This document shows, piece by piece, positions 1 through 4,608 of a stretch of DNA of 10,635 bases. Under the pieces are notes generated by a model. The model was given only the letters and a program-made list of their open reading frames with translations. It did no database searches and was not told the DNA's origin. The position numbers were made by a program, and so were the translations under genes. Location of the stretch: positions 1 through 10,635 of the forward strand of contig JAHZHK010000095.1 of the NCBI GenBank assembly GCA_019420325.1, in the 5' to 3' direction. How positions within the stretch are numbered: position 1 is the stretch's first letter; each line of letters opens with the position of its first letter. Source of the stretch: Coriobacteriaceae bacterium (GTDB taxonomy: Bacteria; Actinomycetota; Coriobacteriia; Coriobacteriales; UMGS124).

Positions 1-99
1 GATGTTGTATGTGGTCGCGATGTCCGCATGCCCCATGATGTACTTGAGTCTCGCAGGACTCAGGCCGTTCCTCGCCATGCGCGTCGCGAAGCTATTTGG
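1..99 (-). pseudogene. Tyrosine recombinase (phage-type integrase), 3' remnant
   Basis: Read leftward from position 99, the minus strand encodes 33 residues typical of the C-terminal catalytic part of tyrosine recombinases: SFATRMARNGLSPARLKYIM followed by GHADIATTYN. SFATR matches the region after the first catalytic His of the HxxR box, and GHADI matches the second conserved His. The nucleophilic Tyr would lie just beyond the left edge. The residue where the HxxR His is expected is Asn (AAT), and an in-frame TAG lies two codons further upstream (100-102). No integrase-like sequence continues between 100 and 206 in any frame I read. I therefore call it a broken 5'-truncated remnant. An intact gene with a sequencing error or frameshift is less likely. 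It suggests an integrated element once ended or rearranged here. Confidence 0.72.
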
Positions 100-145
100 C
101 TACCCGACACCAGTGCGAGCGACTCACTTTGCCTGTTTATATGAT

Positions 146-168
146 AAGACCCGCACGAAGCGGGTCTT
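146..168 (-). terminator. Hairpin after the 282-aa secreted protein gene
   Basis: The hairpin has perfect 9-bp arms, AAGACCCGC (146-154) and GCGGGTCTT (160-168), around a 5-base loop. On the minus strand it lies 38 bases past the stop codon at 207 and is followed by ATCATATAAAC, which is AT-rich but not a clean T-run. The position and stem favour a transcription end for the four-gene minus-strand run. The poor U-tract makes the intrinsic-terminator call tentative. Confidence 0.55.
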
Positions 169-206
169 GACAGATAACGCCGTTCCAGCATCTATTGCTT
201 GTTTAA

Positions 207-1055
207 TTACAGGCCAGAAACATTGCTCTGATTTGTCTCGCGCTCACTTCGTTCCGCATCCACCCTTAGCCGTCGAGCCGCGTCCTCAATCTCATCGAGA
301 TCACCCTCGGCTCCGGAGGCACAGTAAATCAGCAGGATATACCCCGAATAGGTGTACTCATCATAGCCTTCATAAAGCGAGAGTCTGACCCAGTTGCCGT
401 CTTTGTCAGTCCAGGTGTTCGCCCTGTCATCAGCCCAACCGCCCTCGGATGACACGGAGCATTCACCGTATACGCTATCAAGCTTTGCCTTTATGTCGTC
501 ATACGCCCCGAGCGGGTCGTCAAAGGTCAGGGCGTAGCGTGCGAGGTAGAACTGGGCGCTGCCGTCCGAGCAATCAAGCCGCCCGTCGTCATCAAGCGGG
601 TACCTGAAGCAAAGGGTCGCCTCCGCCGCAGACCCGGCGACCGTAACAGCGCTGTAATCGATTTGAACTCCGCCGTCTTCGACGCTTTCTCCGGCATGGC
701 TGCAATTTTTGTAAGAGATTAAGGACGGCCTGTATATATCGTGTCCCACGGCTTGACCGCCGCGCAACCCATCCGCCTCAAGCAGTGCGCACGCTTCGTT
801 CATTGTAGTTCCCCACGGTATCCCCCTGAACGTAATCTCACCTTCAGTGACAGCAGCGACGGCGACAGTTCCAAACTCATTCGCCCTGTCCATTTCCCTC
901 AGGCGATTGCGCACCTCTGACTGCAGCGCCTCAAGCTCCTCCTCGGACATTCCGTCCAGGAAGGGGAAGTCAGTCTTCGCAAGCGCGAGACACGGCGACA
1001 ACACAATCGAGCCGAGCATAGTTGCTGCCGATGCAAGAAACGTTCTGCGTTCCAT
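207..1055 (-). CDS. Tat-exported hypothetical protein, 282 aa
   Basis: This is a predicted exported protein of unknown function. The start at 1055 is chosen because GGAGGAG (1059-1065) lies five to seven bases upstream; the in-frame TTG at 1067 would sit inside this ribosome site. The N-terminus MERRTFLAS carries a twin-arginine motif (R3 R4, then F-L), a hydrophobic stretch, and an ALA cleavage site near residue 26. The mature protein begins with an acidic helical segment (GMSEEELEALQSEV, about 35-48). A FRGIPWGTT motif follows at 76-84, as I recall from secreted proteins of gut Firmicutes and Actinobacteria. An aromatic C-terminal half with WTDKDGNW near 215-222 comes next, and the end is charged. 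It is the last gene of the minus-strand run, 82 bases after the small membrane protein. No catalytic motif is visible, and a surface-binding or signalling role is only a guess. Confidence 0.82.
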   Translation of the reverse strand: MERRTFLASAATMLGSIVLSPCLALAKTDFPFLDGMSEEELEALQSEVRNRLREMDRANEFGTVAVAAVTEGEITFRGIPWGTTMNEACALLEADGLRGGQAVGHDIYRPSLISYKNCSHAGESVEDGGVQIDYSAVTVAGSAAEATLCFRYPLDDDGRLDCSDGSAQFYLARYALTFDDPLGAYDDIKAKLDSVYGECSVSSEGGWADDRANTWTDKDGNWVRLSLYEGYDEYTYSGYILLIYCASGAEGDLDEIEDAARRLRVDAERSERETNQSNVSGL

Positions 1056-1137
1056 ATGCTCCTCCAATCACTGCGATACGGCGCCGTCACAAGCCCCTCT
1101 CGCAGAGAGCGACGCTTTGGGTTGCGGGTGGGTACTT

Positions 1138-1338
1138 CTATCCCCTGTCAGGCAGAATCGCGGCGTACAGCGCCACCACGAGTGGCGTAAAAACGATGCC
1201 GAGGAACCACAGCTGCCAGCTCGCGACGGAGTAGCCCTTGGCCTCGACTACCCCGATGAAGAGGTTGATGAGCAAGATGTAGGCAATCAGCAGGACAACT
1301 GCAATTGCCAGAACAATGAATCCAGGCGGTGTGTACAT
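1138..1338 (-). CDS. Small membrane protein, 66 aa, two transmembrane segments
   Basis: This is a short hydrophobic protein. Residues about 7-28 form one strong membrane helix, and about 42-60 a second. Between them is a polar loop containing AKGYSVASW, and the chain ends in the charged motif LPDRG. The layout (membrane helix, KGY-type loop, second helix, ALPDR-type end) resembles a widespread family of 60-70-residue uncharacterised membrane proteins in gut Firmicutes and Coriobacteria. That match is from memory, not a search. The ribosome site is weak (AGGG about six bases upstream). The gene starts 27 bases after the 221-aa gene ends and reads the same way, so co-transcription is likely. 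No function can be assigned. Confidence 0.7.
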   Translation of the reverse strand: MYTPPGFIVLAIAVVLLIAYILLINLFIGVVEAKGYSVASWQLWFLGIVFTPLVVALYAAILPDRG

Positions 1339-1365
1339 AGCAGGCCCTATTCCACAAGTTGGCTA

Positions 1366-2031
1366 CTATTTGCTCGATGCCTTAAGCGCGGCCATCTTTT
1401 TCGAACCTACGGCGTCTTCAAGCTTGATGCCCATGGCGACCTGCCTGATTGCGCCAAGCGCAGCCTCGTCGTCGCCCGAGTCGCTCTGCACCCCTATCTC
1501 AAGCTCCCAAATCTGGGTTTCGCCGTAGACGATTATCTTTCCTATGTTCAAATCTGGATTCTTGTCGCAGTAGTAATACAGCACGACTGTGTCAATCCCG
1601 TCCCCAGGATATAACTCTGCGCCTATCTTGGTATAGCCGTCCATGGGCACAAAGGCCTCTACCAGCTGCTCCGGTGTGACGACCGACCATGTTCCACTTG
1701 AGGCGGCGGTCATATCGCAAAAGATAATTTTGTAAGGGAGGTCATCATTGAACCTGCCGCTGTACTGGTTGTGCCCTGAGTCACTTTCCTTGTTGGATTT
1801 GAACACGCTGCCAGCGGGAAGCTCTACCGACAGGCCCTCGAATAGCACAGACTCGGTCTCACAATCGGATAGCGACTCATCTTCGTTGGCTTCTTTAGCC
1901 ACTTCCGTCGAATCAGTCTTACTCGCAGCTTTCGCAATTGCTGGTTTAGCAAACACTGGGCTCAAACAAGCAAACCCAGCCCCCGCCAGGCACCCCGCCA
2001 GCATCTCTCTTCTTGTCATGCGGAATTCCAT
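1366..2031 (-). CDS. Tat-exported hypothetical protein, 221 aa
   Basis: This is a predicted exported protein of unknown function. The reading frame is open further upstream, but ATG 2031 is preceded by AGAAAGAGGA at usable spacing and gives a proper signal sequence: TRREML at residues 6-11, then a hydrophobic run, with likely cleavage near AIAKA (31-35). A Lys/Asp/Glu/Ser-rich linker follows (about 36-60). The globular part (about 62-205) contains LSVELPAGSVF, a GTWSVV segment, an aromatic LYYYC strand and WELEIGVQSDSG, ending in a helix. This alternation of strands with a final helix resembles the PsbP/DcrB-like alpha-beta sandwich of many small lipoproteins; that is a fold guess only. The signal shares the string MLAGCLAG with the upstream secreted protein. 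It is the second gene of the run, separated from the first by a long hairpin. Confidence 0.82.
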   Translation of the reverse strand: MEFRMTRREMLAGCLAGAGFACLSPVFAKPAIAKAASKTDSTEVAKEANEDESLSDCETESVLFEGLSVELPAGSVFKSNKESDSGHNQYSGRFNDDLPYKIIFCDMTAASSGTWSVVTPEQLVEAFVPMDGYTKIGAELYPGDGIDTVVLYYYCDKNPDLNIGKIIVYGETQIWELEIGVQSDSGDDEAALGAIRQVAMGIKLEDAVGSKKMAALKASSK

Positions 2032-2087
2032 TGCGACGTTCCTCTTTCTTAACCCTGTCAGCACCCTATTGTTGTCGATTGGAACGC

Positions 2088-2134
2088 GGCAAGAAAGGGC
2101 TGGTAACGTAACCGCTATCCAGCCCTTTCTTGCC
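2088..2134. repeat. Perfect 16-bp inverted repeat between two secreted-protein genes
   Basis: The arms GGCAAGAAAGGGCTGG (2088-2103) and CCAGCCCTTTCTTGCC (2119-2134) are perfect complements around a 15-base spacer. The repeat sits in the 132-base gap between the 388-aa gene (stop 2164) and the 221-aa gene (start 2031). No T-run follows on either strand, so it is not a standard intrinsic terminator. It could be a partial transcription barrier, an RNA-stabilising stem that sets different expression of the two genes, or a protein-binding site. Confidence 0.8.
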
Positions 2135-2163
2135 ATTGTTTGACGGAGGCGTGGCGCTCAGTC

Positions 2164-3330
2164 TTAGTTCAGAATTACCTTCTCGGCCCACATTGACGGA
2201 ATGGTAATCGTGTTGCCGAGTACCGCCGTGTAGCTGTACACACCCTTGCACGTGCCGTACACGGTCACCCAGTCATCTTCAAGCACGCGGAAGTCGAGGA
2301 TGTCAGCCTGGTAACCGACGAGAACAACATCGTCATAATTACCGCTTGTAGCTACTCGCATGACAACGGAACCATCGCTCTCGGTTGCCTGAAGGACTCG
2401 CCCGGAGCAGACCACCAACGTGCCGTTATAGGCGTCCGGCGTCCTTGCGACATCGGTATACGGAAGCTCGACGTATGCAGAGAGGTCAAACCAGACGAGC
2501 TGATCTGCAGTGACGCGTAGCTGATGCATTGCGTCGAACACCTCTGTCGCAGTCGCGTCGGGGTTGTTCAGAACGGAATCGACGGCCCCGCCGGAAACGA
2601 TGAGTGCCTTCACGTTCGCATAGGTGGAAGACGTGTAGGAGTTCGGGTCGATGCTCCAGATCCAGTTCGCGAGGTTGGACAGCTCGGTCTTATCGACCCC
2701 GGAGACGAGGGCAACATGCTCCGGGCTGGGCGTAATCTCGACATACACAGCGTCTCCGCCGTTGGTGACGTCCAACACGATGCCAACGCCGTCAATCTTC
2801 ACAGAGCAGTTGATCTTGTCACCGCTCTCGACGGTGTACTGGATTTCCGCAAGGCCAAGGCCCTGGGAGATTGCGTCGACAATTTCCTGGGTCTCCTGCT
2901 GCCCGTCGCCGCCTTCCGTGATGGGGACAACGGCGTTAAGCCTGGCCGCACTTTTCTTGCCGTCGACGTCGTCGTACCAGGCCTCAATCTTGCTGGTCAT
3001 CTTGCCTGCGACGAAGCAGTTCTCAAGACCAAAGTGCTTCGACGGCTCGTCGTCCTTGTTGAAACCGGTCTGGGCAAAGGCGATGTCGAAAAGCTGCAGA
3101 TAGGTGCGCATCTCCTTGTCCAGAACGCCCTCTGGGACAAGCGCATAGGACTCAATCACAGCAACGTTCGACTCCGGAATTCCCTTGCCGTCAGAAACTT
3201 TGGCAACATTCACCTTGGCGGTTTCTTGAGCAGCCATTGCCTCGAACGGCAGCGCCGCCCCTATGCCGCACAGCGCAATCCCCGCGAGACAGCCTGCGAG
3301 CATATTCCTTCTCGTCAGTGTGATATTCAT
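2164..3330 (-). CDS. Tat-exported protein with C-terminal OB-like domain, 388 aa
   Basis: This is a predicted exported protein. The frame is open up to 3414, but ATG 3330 has AAAGGG seven bases upstream and starts a compact twin-arginine signal (LTRRNMLAG, residues 5-13) ending near EAMA (30-33). The mature protein has a helical and strand-mixed middle (about 40-285) with an acidic, low-complexity insert at 138-150. Its last 100 residues (about 288-386) carry LPYTDVARTPDAYNG, VVCSGRVLQ, MRVATSGNYDDVVLVGY, VLEDDWVTVYGT and TIPSMWAEKV. This pattern matches an OB-fold-like domain (tRNA_anti-like type) common at the C-terminus of exported proteins in gut Firmicutes, recalled rather than searched. 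The gene is first in the minus-strand run and divergent from the xre gene, with a palindromic operator between them. No enzymatic residues are evident, and ligand or partner is unknown. Confidence 0.85.
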   Translation of the reverse strand: MNITLTRRNMLAGCLAGIALCGIGAALPFEAMAAQETAKVNVAKVSDGKGIPESNVAVIESYALVPEGVLDKEMRTYLQLFDIAFAQTGFNKDDEPSKHFGLENCFVAGKMTSKIEAWYDDVDGKKSAARLNAVVPITEGGDGQQETQEIVDAISQGLGLAEIQYTVESGDKINCSVKIDGVGIVLDVTNGGDAVYVEITPSPEHVALVSGVDKTELSNLANWIWSIDPNSYTSSTYANVKALIVSGGAVDSVLNNPDATATEVFDAMHQLRVTADQLVWFDLSAYVELPYTDVARTPDAYNGTLVVCSGRVLQATESDGSVVMRVATSGNYDDVVLVGYQADILDFRVLEDDWVTVYGTCKGVYSYTAVLGNTITIPSMWAEKVILN

Positions 3331-3488
3331 AACGATGCCCTTTCTCCTGCCGGCCCTCAATCGCGGGCCATCTCCACATTGGATGCGTCCTCGCACCTTT
3401 GCCTTGCTGGCCATGTTGATCTGGAACCGAAAATCTCTCCAGAGTAGTCAGCGAATACAACGTCGTTAGATTCTACGCTTATTAGTCC

Positions 3489-3515
3489 TTTAAGTCTAAT
3501 GACATTAGACTTAAA
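3489..3515. promoter_or_regulatory. 27-bp perfect palindrome, probable Xre operator
   Basis: The arms TTTAAGTCTAATG (3489-3501) and CATTAGACTTAAA (3503-3515) are perfect complements about a central A. The site lies in the 232-base divergent region between the secreted-protein gene (start 3330) and the xre gene (start 3563), where it could block both promoters. Half-site-like strings occur just to its left (ATTAGTC at 3481-3487, GTTAGAT at 3465-3471). The core GTCTAAT-GAC-ATTAGAC recurs in altered form past the end of the xre gene. Binding by the neighbouring repressor is an inference from position and symmetry. I found no convincing -35/-10 pair to place the promoters. Confidence 0.75.
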
Positions 3516-3550
3516 TTCCATTCACAGCGTCAAAGTGCCCCTTGACCAAA

Positions 3551-3556
3551 AGGAGG
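3551..3556 (+). promoter_or_regulatory. Ribosome binding site that sets the xre start
   Basis: AGGAGG lies six bases before ATG 3563. It rules out the upstream in-frame TTG at 3542 as the start. Confidence 0.85.
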
Positions 3557-3562
3557 CATGCA

Positions 3563-3907
3563 ATGGACGGAATAGGCCCGCGCTTAACCGCGCTCATTCA
3601 TATTCGCAGAGCGTCCGGCCTCACTCAAGCACAGGTTGCCGCGCAACTTGGAATCAGCAAGGCGACCTACAGCGCATGGGAGACAGGCAGGGCAGCGCTA
3701 GGAGCCGATAGAATCGTCGCTCTAGCAGAGCTTTTCAAGTGCACGCCCAACGACATCCTGGGCTATTCAGATTCCGAGGGAGGATTCTCCACTCTCACGG
3801 GAGTAGAGGAAGAATTCTTGCTTTTGCTGCGGCATCTCCCCCCGAACATCAAGGAAGACATACTTGACATCATGAGGACGACCGCCAAGGGATGGCGCTT
3901 AAAATAA
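3563..3907 (+). CDS. Xre-family transcriptional regulator, 114 aa
   Basis: This is a DNA-binding regulator of the Xre/Cro-cI type. The helix-turn-helix domain covers about residues 7-67: IRRASGLTQAQVAAQLGIS places the first HTH helix at about 21-29, SKATYSAWETG (32-42) contains the recognition helix with the usual Y-x-x-W-E-x-G signature, and RIVALAELFKCTPNDILGY completes the five-helix bundle. A short C-terminal extension (about 72-114) has a hydrophobic helix EEEFLLLLRHLP and a basic end, probably for dimerisation. It is the only plus-strand gene among minus-strand neighbours, divergent from the secreted-protein run and flanked by a palindrome on each side, as expected for a self-regulating repressor. 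What it senses is unknown. Phage-like repressors of this size are common on mobile elements. Confidence 0.92.
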   Translation: MDGIGPRLTALIHIRRASGLTQAQVAAQLGISKATYSAWETGRAALGADRIVALAELFKCTPNDILGYSDSEGGFSTLTGVEEEFLLLLRHLPPNIKEDILDIMRTTAKGWRLK

Positions 3908-3925
3908 CCAATACGCCAAGTGCAA

Positions 3926-3949
3926 ACGTAGGGTTTTGAAAAACTACGT
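3926..3949. repeat. Small interrupted palindrome after xre
   Basis: ACGTA and TACGT (3926-3930 and 3945-3949) flank GTTTT and AAAAC (3933-3937 and 3940-3944), giving ten complementary pairs with an unpaired GG on one side. The T-run lies inside the stem, so this is not an intrinsic terminator. It overlaps the next palindrome by two bases. It may be a DNA-level regulatory site or a weak transcript end. Confidence 0.45.
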
Positions 3950-3964
3950 CTATTGAGATTAGAC
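3948..3964. promoter_or_regulatory. Second operator-like palindrome past the xre stop
   Basis: GTCTATTGAGATTAGAC matches the 17-base core of the palindrome at 3489-3515 (GTCTAATGACATTAGAC) at 15 of 17 positions, with outer arms GTCTA/TAGAC kept intact. It begins 40 bases after the xre stop codon. No gene obviously starts from it, so it may be an auxiliary site for DNA looping or the trace of a duplication. Confidence 0.6.
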
Positions 3965-4005
3965 ATGCACGGTATCCAGCAGGTTCGTCAGCAAAAAGCC
4001 AAACG

Positions 4006-4057
4006 AAAAAAGCCGGAGGACCTGGCTCGGCAAGATACCGAGTGCAGGCCCTCCGGC
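4006..4057 (-). terminator. Intrinsic terminator of the 123-aa gene
   Basis: On the minus strand a long hairpin is followed directly by six Ts. The outer arms are 4012-4024 and 4045-4057 (one A-C mismatch), with an inner CTCGG/CCGAG stem and a seven-base loop. It lies 29 bases past the stop codon at 4087. It has no T-run in the plus direction, so it does not serve xre. Confidence 0.92.
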
Positions 4058-4086
4058 GCTCAATGAAACGAGCGGTAAAACCGAAC

Positions 4087-4458
4087 CTAGGCGTTAAATC
4101 CGTAACGCTTGCGCAGCTCGTAGCGGTCCATGCTCGGGGGCTCGCCGCCGTGCAGGATGCCGCCTTCGGGGACGCAGACGAAGAAGGCGCCATGCCTGTA
4201 CCAGAGCTGCTTGGTCGCCCTGCCTATCACAACCTCGTAGTACCAAGTGTTGTCCCGATCCCTCATCTGACACTTGGAAATGCGTGCGATGAGAAATCGT
4301 CTGCCATCTGGCCAAATCAAGACCTTCGGCACGATGAAACCACTGGGCTGTATCGTGGCCTCCACCTCGACATATTGCCAATGGACCTGGTGAGAGCCCT
4401 CGAACCCCACACCCGTCACATCGCTGAACTCAAGCCTGTGCCTCTGTGCCACTGCCAT
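4087..4458 (-). CDS. Hypothetical protein, 123 aa
   Basis: The function is unknown. ATG 4458 has GGGAGG six bases upstream, and the gene lies between two strong minus-strand terminators, so it is a single-gene unit or is fed by leak-through from the exporter. Residues about 28-94 look strand-rich: VEVEATIQPSGFIVPKVL, then IWPDGRRFLIARIS, then YYEVVIGRATKQLWY and AFFVCVP. This order (strand, IW-DGR-F-I motif, Y-V-I strand, WF-type end) resembles short proteins of about 80 residues that are common in gut Firmicutes and Actinobacteria, recalled rather than searched. The extra C-terminal tail (about 95-123, with PPSMDRYELRKRYG) is not part of that pattern. There is no signal sequence and no membrane helix. 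Confidence 0.8.
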   Translation of the reverse strand: MAVAQRHRLEFSDVTGVGFEGSHQVHWQYVEVEATIQPSGFIVPKVLIWPDGRRFLIARISKCQMRDRDNTWYYEVVIGRATKQLWYRHGAFFVCVPEGGILHGGEPPSMDRYELRKRYGFNA

Positions 4459-4514
4459 GCCTTGCCTCCCATCCCACGCACATTGGGCGCAACTGTACGG
4501 GATGGGGCGGACAA

Positions 4515-4562
4515 CAAAAACCGCCCCGCATGCTCGCGGGATCGACAGGCATGCGGGGCGGT
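4515..4562 (-). terminator. Intrinsic terminator of the MFS-CBS gene
   Basis: The 14-bp arms ACCGCCCCGCATGC (4520-4533) and GCATGCGGGGCGGT (4549-4562) are perfect complements. On the minus strand the hairpin is followed by TTTTTG. It begins 46 bases past the stop codon at 4609. Confidence 0.95.
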
Positions 4563-4608
4563 CAGATTTGGTGCGGCGGGTTGAATCACGCGAGGAGCAA
4601 GGGTTGTC

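Noticed and set aside
2..388. A 128-codon plus-strand frame at the left edge
   Set aside because: It is antisense to the recombinase remnant and to the start of the hairpin and 282-aa gene; the minus-strand reading explains the sequence better.
1081..1137. CTCTC/GAGAG mini-hairpin between the 66-aa and 282-aa genes
   Set aside because: Only five pairs and no T-run; not supportable as a terminator.
847..1614. A 255-codon plus-strand frame across three minus-strand genes
   Set aside because: It overlaps the ends of three supported genes in antisense and shows no ribosome site or motif.
3408..3445. TCTGGA/TCCAGA six-base inverted repeat upstream of the 388-aa gene
   Set aside because: Short arms expected by chance; far weaker than the nearby 27-bp palindrome.
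2524..3447. A 307-codon plus-strand frame opposite the 388-aa secreted protein
   Set aside because: It is fully antisense to a gene with a clear signal sequence and recognisable C-terminal domain; its composition is shadow-like.
3948..3964. Attachment-site core or CRISPR-like repeat
   Set aside because: Only two copies with mismatches, palindromic rather than direct, and no spacers or cas genes; operator-like is the better reading.
3965..4066. A short plus-strand ATG frame of about 33 codons after xre
   Set aside because: No ribosome site, and it runs through the minus-strand terminator hairpin.
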